Notes under the pieces: generated by a model
Database searches by the model: none
What the model was told of the DNA's origin: nothing
Seen by the model: the letters and a program-made list of their open reading frames with translations, nothing else
NCBI GenBank assembly: GCA_947451385.1
Contig: CANFYZ010000005.1
Coordinates: 1 to 64,000, forward strand
Reading direction: 5' to 3'
Origin: Comamonadaceae bacterium
GTDB lineage: Bacteria; Pseudomonadota; Gammaproteobacteria; Burkholderiales; Burkholderiaceae_C
Length of the DNA: 64,000 nucleotides
Shown: positions 9,397-19,734 of the stretch, piece by piece
How positions within the stretch are numbered: the first letter of the stretch is position 1
Layout: each line of letters opens with the position of its first letter
Translations under genes and position numbers: made by a program

Positions 9397-11661
9397 TTGA
9401 CTACCCCCGGCCCTGCATTGGTCGAAATTGAAGGCAGCGTACAGGGCCATCGTGATGGCCACGGCTTTGTCATGCGTGACGACGGTCTGGGCGATATTTA
9501 CCTGCCGCCCAATGAAATGCGTGCTGTTTTGCACAAGGACCGCGTCAAGGTGCGGATTGTTCGGCAAGACCGCAAGGGTCGCCCCGAAGGTCGCGTGGTT
9601 GAAATCGTCGAACGGCCGCCCCACCCGATCATCGGCCGGCTGCTGCACGAAAGCGGCATCTGGATCGTCGCGCCTGAAGACAAACGCTACGGCCAAGATG
9701 TGCTGATCCCCAAAGTGGCGATCGGCCCGGGCAAGCCAGGTCAGGTGGTGGTGGTCGAGTTGACCGAGCCGCCCGCCTTGTTTGGCCAGCCGGTGGGCCG
9801 GGTCAAAGAGGTTTTGGGCGAAATTGACGACCCCGGCATGGAGATTGAAATTGCGGTTCGCAAATACAGCGTTCCGCATGAATTTTCAGACGCCTGCATT
9901 GGTTTGGCCCGCACCTTGCCGGACAAAGTGCGCGCTCAAGACAAACGAAACCGCATCGATTTAACCGACGTGCCGTTGGTCACGATCGATGGGGAAGATG
10001 CGCGTGACTTTGATGACGCTGTTTACTGTGAACCCGCCAAAGTGGGGCGCGGTAAGGGCTGGCGCTTGTTGGTGGCGATTGCGGATGTGAGCCACTATGT
10101 GGAAACCGGCAGCGCCATCGATGTCGACGCCTATGAGCGCGCGACCAGTGTCTATTTCCCGCGCCGCGTGATCCCCATGTTGCCGGAAAAACTCTCCAAC
10201 GGATTGTGCTCGCTCAATCCCGATGTCGAGCGTTTGTGCATGGTGTGCGACATGTTGGTGACGGCCAAGGGCGATGTGCATGCCTATCAGTTTTACCCTG
10301 CCGTCATGTTCAGCCATGCGCGCTTTACCTACACCGAAGTCGCGGCCATTCTGGCCAACACCCGCGGTCCAGAGGCGCTCAAGCGCAAGGCGCGTGTCAA
10401 CGATTTGCTGAATCTGCATGACGTCTACAAAGCCTTGTTGGCGTCTCGCGCTGTGCGCGGCGCCGTGGACTTTGAAACCACTGAAACGCAAATCGTCTGC
10501 GATGAAAGCGGTCAAATTGAAAAAATAGTGCCTCGGGTACGGAATGAGGCGCACCGCTTGATCGAGGAAGCCATGTTGGCGGCCAACGTTTGCAGTGCAG
10601 ACTTTATTCAGCAGGGCAAGCACCCAGGCTTGTTCCGGGTCCATGAAGGCCCAACGCCTGAGAAAAAAGACATTCTGCGCAACTACATGAAAGCGCTGGG
10701 TTTGGGTTTTGGTCTGAGCGACAACCCCAAACCGGGCGAGTTCCAGCACATCGCTCAAGCCACCAAAGAACGGCCCGATGCGCAGCAAATTCACACCATG
10801 TTGTTGCGCTCCATGCAGCAGGCCATTTACACCCCGATCAACAGCGGTCACTTCGGTCTGGCTTATGAGGCTTACACCCACTTCACCAGCCCGATCCGGC
10901 GTTACCCTGATTTGCTGGTGCATCGGGTCATCAAAGCTATTTTGTCTCGGCAAAAGTACCAGCTGCCCAGTTTGCCCCTGCCCGGTGAAGCGCATGCCAA
11001 ATTGGCGAAACGCCTGCAAAAGAACAAGGCCGGTGCGCAGGTGGAGTCGGACGCCCCGCGCGTCAAAATGTCTTTTGCCGAGCAGCAAGCGTGGGAGGCT
11101 GCAGGTTTGCACTGCAGTGCCAACGAACGCCGTGCTGACGAGGCCAGTCGCGATGTTGAAGCCTGGCTGAAATGCAAATACATGCGTGAGCACCTGGGCG
11201 AGGAGTACAGCGGCGTGGTCACCTCGGCCACCAGCTTCGGTATCTTTGTCACTCTGGACGCGATGTATGTCGAGGGCTTGGTTCACATCACCGAGTTGGG
11301 CGGCGAGTATTTCCGCTTTGACGAGGCGCGCCAAGAGTTGCGCGGTGAGCGCACGGGGATTCGCTATGCCATTGGCACGCGCGTGAAAATCCAAGTTTCT
11401 CGCGTGGATTTGGATGGTCGCAAGATCGACTTCAGATTGGTCACCGAGGAGGGCGTGGGCCGCTTGCCGCGTGAACGCATGGCTGCCCCCACGGAGGGCG
11501 CCTCAGCACGGGGCCCTGTGCGACCGCCAGGCCGCGCCCCAGCGCGTCGCAAAGAGGCGCCACGGGATCGCACTGCCTCTTCGGGGCCTTCCCTCAAAGC
11601 CTCGGTCAAGCAGGCTTTAGAGAAAAAGAAATCTGCCAAGGCGCGCAAATCGCGGCGTTGA
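9397..11661 (+). CDS. rnr: ribonuclease R
   Basis: RNB motif [30 protein letters not shown]-terminal S1 domain and basic tail; apparent TTG start. Confidence 0.94.
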   Translation: MTTPGPALVEIEGSVQGHRDGHGFVMRDDGLGDIYLPPNEMRAVLHKDRVKVRIVRQDRKGRPEGRVVEIVERPPHPIIGRLLHESGIWIVAPEDKRYGQDVLIPKVAIGPGKPGQVVVVELTEPPALFGQPVGRVKEVLGEIDDPGMEIEIAVRKYSVPHEFSDACIGLARTLPDKVRAQDKRNRIDLTDVPLVTIDGEDARDFDDAVYCEPAKVGRGKGWRLLVAIADVSHYVETGSAIDVDAYERATSVYFPRRVIPMLPEKLSNGLCSLNPDVERLCMVCDMLVTAKGDVHAYQFYPAVMFSHARFTYTEVAAILANTRGPEALKRKARVNDLLNLHDVYKALLASRAVRGAVDFETTETQIVCDESGQIEKIVPRVRNEAHRLIEEAMLAANVCSADFIQQGKHPGLFRVHEGPTPEKKDILRNYMKALGLGFGLSDNPKPGEFQHIAQATKERPDAQQIHTMLLRSMQQAIYTPINSGHFGLAYEAYTHFTSPIRRYPDLLVHRVIKAILSRQKYQLPSLPLPGEAHAKLAKRLQKNKAGAQVESDAPRVKMSFAEQQAWEAAGLHCSANERRADEASRDVEAWLKCKYMREHLGEEYSGVVTSATSFGIFVTLDAMYVEGLVHITELGGEYFRFDEARQELRGERTGIRYAIGTRVKIQVSRVDLDGRKIDFRLVTEEGVGRLPRERMAAPTEGASARGPVRPPGRAPARRKEAPRDRTASSGPSLKASVKQALEKKKSAKARKSRR

Positions 11662-11720
11662 TTTTCAATTTTTACAACCACGGCAGCGCTTCCAGCGTGC
11701 CGATTTCAGGAGACAGAGGT

Positions 11721-12476
11721 ATGCGTTCATCACCGCAAGTGGCCATCGTGACCGGAGCCGGTTCGGGTGTCGGTAAAGCGGCAGTTTTGGCTTTGCTCAA
11801 AGACGGATGGCAAGTGGTCTTGGCGGGGCGTCGTTTGGCGCCATTGGAAGAAGTGATTGTCGAGTCCGGTCTTGGCGCACAGGCGTTGGCGGTGTCCACC
11901 GATGTGGCCGATGAGGCTTCAGTGAAAAACTTGTTCGACGCCGCGGTGCAAAAGTTTGGGCGTGTGGATTTGCTGTTCAATAACGCGGGCGTGAATGCAC
12001 CCGCGATTCCGCTGGAAGACTTGACCGTGGCGCAGTGGAAGAATGTGGTGGACATCAACTTGACCGGCATGTTTTTGTGTATTCAAGCCGCCTTCAGGGT
12101 CATGAAAGCGCAATCGCCTCGCGGCGGCCGAATCATCAACAACGGCTCGATTTCGGCGACAACGCCGCGCCCCCATTCGATTGCATACACCGCCACCAAG
12201 CATGGGGTTTCGGGCTTGACCAAAACCGCTTCCTTGGATGGACGTCGGTACGACATTGCGGTCGGTCAGATTGACATCGGCAATGCCGCTACCGACATGG
12301 CCATGCGCATGGCCAAAGGGGTCATTCAGGCGAACGGTGAGATCGCGGTCGAGCCCCTGATGGACGTGAACATTGTGGGGCAGTCGGTGGTCTACATGGC
12401 CAATTTGCCGTTGGAGGCCAATGTCATGTTTCACACGGTGATGGCCACCAAAATGCCTTTTGCCGGGCGCGGTTGA
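11721..12476 (+). CDS. SDR family oxidoreductase
   Basis: [30 protein letters not shown]; start moved from 11658 to ATG at 11721. Confidence 0.88.
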   Translation: MRSSPQVAIVTGAGSGVGKAAVLALLKDGWQVVLAGRRLAPLEEVIVESGLGAQALAVSTDVADEASVKNLFDAAVQKFGRVDLLFNNAGVNAPAIPLEDLTVAQWKNVVDINLTGMFLCIQAAFRVMKAQSPRGGRIINNGSISATTPRPHSIAYTATKHGVSGLTKTASLDGRRYDIAVGQIDIGNAATDMAMRMAKGVIQANGEIAVEPLMDVNIVGQSVVYMANLPLEANVMFHTVMATKMPFAGRG

Positions 12477-12494
12477 GTCCAGCGCATTCGGCCT

Positions 12495-14030
12495 TCATTT
12501 CAATTGCTGGGCTAAGCCACTGGCGGTCAAGGTCAGATGCGCGGGCCAGGTGTCAGCGGTCTGGCCGTGTTGATAGACCGCTGCTGAAGCCGCTTCAAAT
12601 GCGGCCTCCGGTGTTCCTGGGCCTTGGGCCATCTTGGCACCGATCCCACCCGCCAGCACATCGCCTGTGCCCGCCGTCGCCAGCCTGCCGTTGCCTGTCG
12701 GGTTGATGCGGCTGAGTTGCCCAGGGCAGGCGATCACGGTCCCTGAGCCCTTGAGCACCACGGTGCAACCCCATTTTGCCGCCAAGGCTTCGGCGCTTTG
12801 AAGACGTTGTGCCTGAATATCGGCAGTCGAACAGCCCAGCAGGCGGGCGGCCTCCAGCGGGTGCGGCGTCAGCACCGTGGGCAGGGCGCGGGTGCTGCGG
12901 TGCTGCAGCAACTGCCTCAAGACCCCATCGCCTGCGATCGCATTCAGGGCATCGGCATCCAAAACCAGTTGCTGGCTGCGTTGCAGCACTTCGGCCATCA
13001 CCCGGGTCACCGCCAAGCCGCCGCCGCAACCGCAGACGACGGTCAGCGCGTGCAGGTGCAAGGCCTTGAAGGTGCGAAACATCCATTCGGGTTGCGCGGA
13101 TATCACCTCGGTGGGCGGGGTGCTGGCGCCGTCCAGTAAGCTGACCAAGACCCGGCCCGCACCGCTGTGCAGTGCCGCCGAGGCGGCCAACAGGGCGGCA
13201 CCGCGCATGCCGAGGCCGCGCTCTGCCAGGGCCTCTCCGCCCACGATGGCCACATCACCGTAGCTGCCTTTGTGGCTGTTGTGGCGCCGCGGAGGGGCAA
13301 CTGGCGGGGGGGGTGGATTCAGTTGGCCGCAGGCGGGCGCACTCACCAGCACCAGTCGCTCAGCGGGGGTCTTTGTCAAAGTGTCCAGCCAGAGTTGTCC
13401 GGCGGCATCACGCCCCGCGCCCATGAACAGACCGGGTTTCGCGGTCAAGAGCATCAGCGTATGGTCGGCATGAACCAGGGTGCCAGGGGCCCCCTGCAAA
13501 TCTGGCAGGGCTTGACCCGATTGCGCGTCCAAGCCTGTCGGTTGGTCTGCCGATAAGACCGTCGCCGCGCTGTGGTTCATGAGCTGGACCCATTCAGCCA
13601 TCTGACCCGTGACCGCCCGCCTGGCGCCGATGCCCAGCAGGCAGTCGATGATCAGGTCGCCGTTGGCCAATACGGGCGGCGAGGTGACGAATTCCAAACC
13701 AGCCGCTTGTGCACGGCCAAGCGCCGCTTGGGCATCATTGGCGCTGGGCTGCTGACCCGCGAGAAGCGATACGCACACGGACTGGCCGGCTTGTTGCAAA
13801 GCGATGGCCGCCTCCAGGCCATCGCCGCCATTGTTGCCAGGACCGCAAGCCACACAAATCTTGCGCGCATGCGGCGCCACAGCCAGGGCCAACTGGCCGA
13901 TAGATTGCCCTGCCCGTTGCATCAAGGTATGCGGCGGCAGCAGCGCGGCCAGGGACTGCTCAACCCAGCGGGTGCCGCTGATGTGATGCACAGGGGTGGG
14001 GGACAGGCCGTCCAGGCGGAGCACAGTCAT
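12495..14030 (-). CDS. nnr: bifunctional NAD(P)H-hydrate epimerase / ADP-dependent hydrate dehydratase
   Basis: YjeF_N region CGPGNNGGDGLEAA; YjeF_C region HKGSYGDVAIVGG, LTPHPLEAARLL, GTGDVLAGGIGA. Confidence 0.92.
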   Translation of the reverse strand: MTVLRLDGLSPTPVHHISGTRWVEQSLAALLPPHTLMQRAGQSIGQLALAVAPHARKICVACGPGNNGGDGLEAAIALQQAGQSVCVSLLAGQQPSANDAQAALGRAQAAGLEFVTSPPVLANGDLIIDCLLGIGARRAVTGQMAEWVQLMNHSAATVLSADQPTGLDAQSGQALPDLQGAPGTLVHADHTLMLLTAKPGLFMGAGRDAAGQLWLDTLTKTPAERLVLVSAPACGQLNPPPPPVAPPRRHNSHKGSYGDVAIVGGEALAERGLGMRGAALLAASAALHSGAGRVLVSLLDGASTPPTEVISAQPEWMFRTFKALHLHALTVVCGCGGGLAVTRVMAEVLQRSQQLVLDADALNAIAGDGVLRQLLQHRSTRALPTVLTPHPLEAARLLGCSTADIQAQRLQSAEALAAKWGCTVVLKGSGTVIACPGQLSRINPTGNGRLATAGTGDVLAGGIGAKMAQGPGTPEAAFEAASAAVYQHGQTADTWPAHLTLTASGLAQQLK

Positions 14031-14058
14031 GCGGTCAAAGAGTCATGGGGTCACAGAG

Positions 14059-15441
14059 TCACGGGACTTGGAGCTGACGTTCAATGGCCAAAGACACATT
14101 CAGCACGGCGTCATCCGCCATGGGGCCATGCCACACCATCATCCCGACCGGCAGTTCACCCGCTTGGTGGCAGGGCAGTGACAGGGCGCAACCGTCCAGC
14201 GTATTGACCACGCTGGTATGGCGCAGCAGCAAACTGTTCGCTTTGAAAAAGGCCTCGTCACGCTCGGCCCCAGGAGCCATGCTGGCGATGGTCGGGGCGG
14301 TGATGGGCAGCGTGGGCGAGAGCAGGGCGTCGTAGCCACGCAGGGCTTTTTGCATGCGCTGGATCCATTCCTGGCGACCCCGCAGCAAATCCAAATACTC
14401 AAAAGCTTTCATTTGCGCACCCCGCTCAATTCTTTGGGCGACGCGCGGGTCGTACAGTGCAGCGTCCTGCGCTAACCAGTGGCGGTGCCATGCGTAACTT
14501 TCGGGCGGGCTGAAGCCGCCGGTGGCCAGCAAGTCCGCCAGATCGTTGAGTTCAGGTAAGGGGATTTCAGTCAAATTCGCACCCGCACGCGCCAATTGCG
14601 CGATGCTCCGTTGCCACGCTGTTTGAACAGGCGCAGACAATTGGTCCAGCATGAAACTGGTCGGAATGGCCAATCGATACTCTGACAAGGATTGCTGAAA
14701 CCGGGGCACGCGGCGGTGCGCCAAAATTTCGTGCGCCAAAATGGCGTCACGCACGCTGCGCGTCACGGCACAGATGGTGTCCAGGGTGGTGGACAGGGGC
14801 GTTGCGCCTTGGGTGGAGACTCGCCGCGCTGTATTTTTGAAGCCCACGATGCCGTTCAGGGCGGCCGGGATGCGGATGGAGCCGCCCGTGTCAGAGCCCA
14901 AGCCGATGAAGGCGGCGCCTGTCGCCACGGACACGGCTGCGCCCGATGACGAGCCCCCCGGCACCAAGGGTTGAAAGTCGGACTCGGCGGTGTGCGCCCC
15001 TTGACCGGCGTAACGACCCGAGACGGCATCCCAGGCGGCCGGCGTGCCGTAATGTGGATTCACGCCAACCCCAGAGAAGGCAAATTCCACCATATTGGTG
15101 CGGCCGATGAGCGTGCCTCCGGCGGCGCGCATGCAAGCGACAGCGGGGGCGTCTTGCAGTGCCTGAGGGGTGTTTTTGAGCACCAAAGAACCAGCGGTCG
15201 TGACTTCACCTTGCACATCGAACAAGTCTTTGGCCGAAAACGGCAACCCCGCCAAGGGCCCCGTCGCCTGGGTGGTCAGGTGGTTTTCTGACTTGAAGGC
15301 GTCACGGTTCAGGCTCATGAACACATGTTCACAGGCCGGACTTTCGGCTTGCGCCAGGCAGGCGTCCAGTACTTGGCGCAAAGTGGTTTGTCCCGATTCC
15401 AGGGCATGCAGGGTGGAGGTGAGGTCGGTTGGGGTCGTCAT
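14059..15441 (-). CDS. amidase signature family protein
   Basis: FSAKDLFDV, VPGGSSSGAAVSVATGAAFIGLGSDTGGSIRIPAALNGIVGFK amidase signature. Confidence 0.92.
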   Translation of the reverse strand: MTTPTDLTSTLHALESGQTTLRQVLDACLAQAESPACEHVFMSLNRDAFKSENHLTTQATGPLAGLPFSAKDLFDVQGEVTTAGSLVLKNTPQALQDAPAVACMRAAGGTLIGRTNMVEFAFSGVGVNPHYGTPAAWDAVSGRYAGQGAHTAESDFQPLVPGGSSSGAAVSVATGAAFIGLGSDTGGSIRIPAALNGIVGFKNTARRVSTQGATPLSTTLDTICAVTRSVRDAILAHEILAHRRVPRFQQSLSEYRLAIPTSFMLDQLSAPVQTAWQRSIAQLARAGANLTEIPLPELNDLADLLATGGFSPPESYAWHRHWLAQDAALYDPRVAQRIERGAQMKAFEYLDLLRGRQEWIQRMQKALRGYDALLSPTLPITAPTIASMAPGAERDEAFFKANSLLLRHTSVVNTLDGCALSLPCHQAGELPVGMMVWHGPMADDAVLNVSLAIERQLQVP

Positions 15442-15472
15442 GGCAGGGTGGGGAGGTCTGAGAGCAGGATGC

Positions 15473-15478
15473 TATAAT
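15473..15478 (+). promoter_or_regulatory. -10 element (TATAAT) for rpsB-tsf
   Basis: Perfect TATAAT about 150 bp upstream of rpsB; no strong -35 recognised. Confidence 0.5.
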
Positions 15479-15511
15479 CGAATGGCTGTGCAGTTTCTGG
15501 TCGACGTTTGT

Positions 15512-15556
15512 GTGGATCAGCGCTTGCAAAGTTTTTTAAAACGCAAACCTGTCCAC
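15512..15556 (+). promoter_or_regulatory. candidate structured rpsB leader
   Basis: GTGGA(T)CAG/CTGTCCAC outer stem with inner TTGC/GCAA and GTTT/AAAC pairing. Confidence 0.45.
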
Positions 15557-15628
15557 TCAAGGTGTTGTACGTCATCTTCATGGCGTCAATCAAGGGCAGT
15601 GTTTAAGACTTAACCTTTGGAGTTCATT

Positions 15629-16384
15629 ATGTCCGTTACTATGCGCGAAATGCTGGAAGCCGGTGTCCACTTTGGTCACCAAACCCGCTTCTGGAATCCC
15701 AAGATGGCCCCCTTCATCTTTGGCCATCGCAACAAAATTCACATCATCAACCTGGAAAAATCCCTGCCGATGTTCCAGGACGCCACCAAGTTCGTGAAGC
15801 AATTGGCTTCGAACCGCGGCACCATCTTGATGGTCGGCACCAAGCGTCAAGCGCGCGAAGTGGTGGCCGCAGAAGCCGCTCGTGCAGGCGTGCCGTTTGT
15901 TGACCAGCGTTGGTTGGGTGGCATGTTGACCAACTTCAAGACCGTGAAGACATCGATCAAGCGCTTGAAAGACATGAAAGCGCAACAAGAAATCGGTTTG
16001 GACAGCTTGAGCAAAAAAGAGCAGTTGATGTTCAAACGCGAGATGGAAAAGCTCGAAAAAGACATCGGCGGCATCCAAGACATGACCACTTTGCCCGACG
16101 CAATCTTTGTGATCGACGTGGGTTACCACAAGATTGCCATCTCAGAAGCCAAGAAATTAGGCATTCCATTGATCGGTGTGGTGGACACGAACCACTCCCC
16201 AGAAGGCATTGACTATGTGATCCCTGGCAACGACGACTCGGCGAAGGCTGTGGCTTTGTATGCGCGCGGTATTGCCGATGCGATCATTGACGGCCGCTCG
16301 AACGCCGTGAATGATGTGCTCAAGGCCGTGGCTGCTGCTGAAGGCGAAGACGAATTCGTGGAAGTCCAAGAAGCTTCCGCTTAA
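15629..16384 (+). CDS. rpsB: 30S ribosomal protein S2
   Basis: [26 protein letters not shown]; start moved from 15617 to ATG at 15629. Confidence 0.98.
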   Translation: MSVTMREMLEAGVHFGHQTRFWNPKMAPFIFGHRNKIHIINLEKSLPMFQDATKFVKQLASNRGTILMVGTKRQAREVVAAEAARAGVPFVDQRWLGGMLTNFKTVKTSIKRLKDMKAQQEIGLDSLSKKEQLMFKREMEKLEKDIGGIQDMTTLPDAIFVIDVGYHKIAISEAKKLGIPLIGVVDTNHSPEGIDYVIPGNDDSAKAVALYARGIADAIIDGRSNAVNDVLKAVAAAEGEDEFVEVQEASA

Positions 16385-16403
16385 AGCCTCTTGCGACAAG
16401 ATG

Positions 16404-16430
16404 AAAGGGGCTTTGTTGCCCCTTTTTTTT
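16404..16430 (+). terminator. terminator/attenuator between rpsB and tsf
   Basis: AAAGGGGC-TTTGTT-GCCCCTTT followed by T run. Confidence 0.85.
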
Positions 16431-16462
16431 AATCTAACTTTGAACTGAATACGGAGAATCAA

Positions 16463-17359
16463 ATGGCAACAATTTCAGCAAGCATGGTCGCAGAACTGCG
16501 CGCAAAAACCGACGCTCCCATGATGGAGTGCAAAAAAGCTCTGACCGAAGCCGATGGCGACATGGCCAAAGCGGAAGAGCTGCTGCGTGTCAAACTGGGC
16601 ACCAAGGCCGGCAAGGCCGCGTCGCGCGTCACCGCCGAGGGCGTGGTCACCAGCTTTGTCAACGGCCATACCGGCGCCATGATCGAAGTGAACTGCGAAA
16701 CCGACTTCGTGACGAAAAACGACAGCTTCTTGGCCATGGCGCAAGCCGCTGCCAAATTGGTGGCCGAACACAACCCCGCCGATGTGGCTGCCTTGGGCGC
16801 CTTGGCTTACAGCCAAGACAGCTTTGGTCCCACCTTGGAAGACGTGCGCAAAGGCCTGATCGGTAAGATCGGCGAGAACATGAGCTTCCGCCGCTTCAAG
16901 CGCATTTCAGGCGCCTCCAAAGTGGCCACCTACTTGCACGGCACCCGCATTGGCGTGTTGGTCGAGTTTGACGGCGAAGAGGTCGCGGCCAAAGATGTGG
17001 CGATGCACGTGGCCGCGATGAAGCCCGTGGCTTTGTCCAGCGCCGATGTGCCTGCCGACTTGATCGAAAAAGAGCGTTCAGTGGCCACTGCCAAAGCGGC
17101 TGAGTCGGGCAAGCCTGCCGACATCGCCGCGAAAATGATCGAAGGCTCGGTGCAAAAGTACCTCAAAGAAGTGTCTTTGTACAACCAAGCCTTTGTGAAA
17201 AACGACAAGCAAACCGTGGAACAAATGCTGAAAGCGGCCAACACCTCCCTCAAAGGCTTTACGCTGTATGTGGTGGGTGAAGGCATCGAAAAGCGTGTCG
17301 ACGACTTTGCTGCCGAAGTGGCTGCGCAAGTGGCTGCGGCCCAAGGCGCTGCAGCTTGA
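16463..17359 (+). CDS. tsf: elongation factor Ts
   Basis: [36 protein letters not shown]. Confidence 0.98.
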   Translation: MATISASMVAELRAKTDAPMMECKKALTEADGDMAKAEELLRVKLGTKAGKAASRVTAEGVVTSFVNGHTGAMIEVNCETDFVTKNDSFLAMAQAAAKLVAEHNPADVAALGALAYSQDSFGPTLEDVRKGLIGKIGENMSFRRFKRISGASKVATYLHGTRIGVLVEFDGEEVAAKDVAMHVAAMKPVALSSADVPADLIEKERSVATAKAAESGKPADIAAKMIEGSVQKYLKEVSLYNQAFVKNDKQTVEQMLKAANTSLKGFTLYVVGEGIEKRVDDFAAEVAAQVAAAQGAAA

Positions 17360-17422
17360 TCGGCGTGCCGCTGATGATTTAAACCCTCGCCCCTTTCTTA
17401 TCCAACTGCTCAGGAGCTTTTC

Positions 17423-18145
17423 ATGACCCTCACCCCGCCAGCACACAAGCGCATTTTGCTGAAGTTGTCCGGTGAGGCCTTGATGGGTGATGACCAGTTC
17501 GGGATCAACCGGGCCACCATTGTCCGCATGGTGGACGAGATAGCCGAAGTGACCCGGCTGGGCGTGGAAGTGGCGATCGTCATTGGCGGCGGCAATATTT
17601 TCCGGGGTGTGGCCGGAGGTTCTGTGGGCATGGACCGGGCCACGGCCGATTACATGGGCATGTTGGCCACGGTGATGAACGCTTTGGCCTTGGCCGACGC
17701 GATGAACAAAGCGGGTTTGACGGCCCGCGTCATGTCGGCCATTGGGATTGACCAGGTGGTTGAGCCCTATGTGCGCCCCAAAGCCTTGCAATACCTCGAA
17801 GAGGGCAAAGTGGTGGTTTTTGCGGCAGGTACCGGGAACCCGTTCTTTACCACCGACACGGCTGCCGCCTTGCGCGGTGCGGAAATCGGTGCCGAGTTGG
17901 TGCTCAAGGCGACCAAAGTCGATGGTGTGTACACTGCCGATCCCAAAAAAGACCCATCCGCTACGCGCTATGACAAGATCACCTTTGACGATGCCATTTC
18001 GCAGAATTTAGGCATCATGGACGCCACTGCCTTTGCTTTGTGCCGTGACCAAAAGCTGCCCATCAAGGTGTTTTCTATTTTCAAGAATGGCGCACTCAAA
18101 CGTGTCGTGATGGGTGAAGACGAGGGCACCTTGGTGCACGCCTGA
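17423..18145 (+). CDS. pyrH: UMP kinase
   Basis: [45 protein letters not shown]. Confidence 0.98.
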   Translation: MTLTPPAHKRILLKLSGEALMGDDQFGINRATIVRMVDEIAEVTRLGVEVAIVIGGGNIFRGVAGGSVGMDRATADYMGMLATVMNALALADAMNKAGLTARVMSAIGIDQVVEPYVRPKALQYLEEGKVVVFAAGTGNPFFTTDTAAALRGAEIGAELVLKATKVDGVYTADPKKDPSATRYDKITFDDAISQNLGIMDATAFALCRDQKLPIKVFSIFKNGALKRVVMGEDEGTLVHA

Positions 18146-18170
18146 ATCAACAGACGCTGAGGAGAATTTC

Positions 18171-18731
18171 ATGACCATTGCTGACATCAAAAACACCACG
18201 CAAGCCAAAATGGACCAGTCCATTGCAGCGTTCAAAAACAACCTCACCAAAATTCGCACCGGCCGGGCCAATCCTTCATTGCTGGACTCGGTGATGGTGG
18301 AGTACTACGGCTCCAGCGTCCCCTTGTCGCAAGTGGCCAACGTGGCCTTGATCGATTCACGCACCATCAGTGTCCAGCCTTGGGAAAAAGGCATGGGCGC
18401 CAAAATTGAAAAAGCCATTCGCGAGAGCGATCTGGGCTTGAACCCCGCATCCATGGGCGATTTGATTCGCGTGCCCATGCCGCCCATGAGCGAAGAGCGC
18501 CGCAAGGAAATGACCAAGTTGGTGCGCAATGAAGGCGAGGGCGCGAAAATTGCCGTGCGCAATTTGCGCCGCGATGCCAACGAGTCGGTGAAAAAACTGG
18601 TCAAGGACAAACTGGCCTCGGAAGACGATCAAAAACGCGCCGAGGCGGATGTTCAAAAATTCACCGACAAACACATTGCCGAAATCGACCAATTGATTGC
18701 CGGCAAAGAACAAGAGATCATGGCGGTTTGA
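18171..18731 (+). CDS. frr: ribosome recycling factor
   Basis: [27 protein letters not shown]; start moved from 18114 to ATG at 18171. Confidence 0.97.
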   Translation: MTIADIKNTTQAKMDQSIAAFKNNLTKIRTGRANPSLLDSVMVEYYGSSVPLSQVANVALIDSRTISVQPWEKGMGAKIEKAIRESDLGLNPASMGDLIRVPMPPMSEERRKEMTKLVRNEGEGAKIAVRNLRRDANESVKKLVKDKLASEDDQKRAEADVQKFTDKHIAEIDQLIAGKEQEIMAV

Positions 18732-18856
18732 TGATGATAGTCGGGTACGGTGTCCAGTTTCACCGTGCCACTGTCGGTAGGCCGTGCAGGGACTTGCACA
18801 CGGATTCAGGCAAGTTCAGCGCTCAGCGCTCCCATACCCCTCTTGGAGAGAACTGA
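18731..18856 (+). other. 41-codon ORF filling the frr-cdsA gap where uppS is normally found; possible deletion scar or tiny ORF
   Basis: ATG overlaps frr TGA (TGATG) and its TGA overlaps cdsA ATG (TGATG); translation [41 protein letters not shown]. Confidence 0.35.
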
Positions 18857-19707
18857 TGCTCAAACAGAGAATCATCACGGCCTTGATTTTGCTGGCCTTG
18901 TTGTTGCCCGCCTTGTTCGCCGGTCAACCCGAACCCTTTATTTTCCTGACCCTGATCCTGATCGCCGCTGGCGCTTGGGAATGGGGTCGTCTCAATGGCC
19001 TGGGTCGACTGGCTTCGGTGCTCAGTGGCGCCTTGGCTTTGGCAGGCTGCGCCGGTCTGTGGTGGGGGGGCTGGATTGCCCAGGTCTCGGCGACCTTGTG
19101 GTTGTTGGCGGGGGCGGCCTGGGTGCTGTTGGGCGCTTGGATTTTGCTGCGCAGTGTCCCGGGTTGGGGGCTGTGGCCTGTCGCCCTGCGTTGGCCGGTG
19201 GGCTTGGTGGCACTGTGCTTAGCCTGGTTGGCGCTGGCCCAAGCGCGCTGGTTGGGGCCCAATTTCATACTCTCAGTTTTGGTCCTGGTCTGGGCCGCCG
19301 ATGTCTTCGCTTATTTTGCCGGCCGGGCTTTGGGTGGGCGTTGGATCCCTGTGAAATTAGCCGCCGCCATCAGCCCGGGTAAATCCTGGGAAGGGGTGAT
19401 CGGCGGCATCATCGGTGTTTTGATCGTTTCGCTGTGCTGGGTGCACGCGGACCGTTATTTTGAGTTCACCGTACCCAGTTTGCATACGCGTTTATGGCAG
19501 CAGGGCGAATGGTTTTGGCTGGCCGCCTTGGTCTTTCTGTCGGCCATGAGTGTGGTGGGTGATCTGGTGGAGTCGCTGATCAAACGCAGTGCGGGTGTCA
19601 AAGACAGTTCGGGCTTACTGCCAGGACATGGTGGGGTCCTCGACCGCGTCGACGCCTTGCTGCCGACCCTGCCTTTGGCCATGATGCTGGTGTCATGGAC
19701 CGCGTGA
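18856..19707 (+). CDS. cdsA: phosphatidate cytidylyltransferase
   Basis: Polytopic; C-terminal GDLVESLIKRSAGVKDSSGLLPGHGGVLDRVDALLPTLP signature. Confidence 0.95.
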   Translation: MLKQRIITALILLALLLPALFAGQPEPFIFLTLILIAAGAWEWGRLNGLGRLASVLSGALALAGCAGLWWGGWIAQVSATLWLLAGAAWVLLGAWILLRSVPGWGLWPVALRWPVGLVALCLAWLALAQARWLGPNFILSVLVLVWAADVFAYFAGRALGGRWIPVKLAAAISPGKSWEGVIGGIIGVLIVSLCWVHADRYFEFTVPSLHTRLWQQGEWFWLAALVFLSAMSVVGDLVESLIKRSAGVKDSSGLLPGHGGVLDRVDALLPTLPLAMMLVSWTA

Positions 19708-19734
19708 TCAGGCAAAGAGAAAAGAGGACATTCG

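Noticed and set aside
9961-11394. 477-aa minus-strand ORF antisense to rnr
   Set aside because: Shadow ORF opposite ribonuclease R; no motif.
18750-19382. 210-aa + strand ORF overlapping cdsA in another frame
   Set aside because: cdsA frame has clear transmembrane and signature motifs; the alternative frame is Gly/Arg-rich low complexity.
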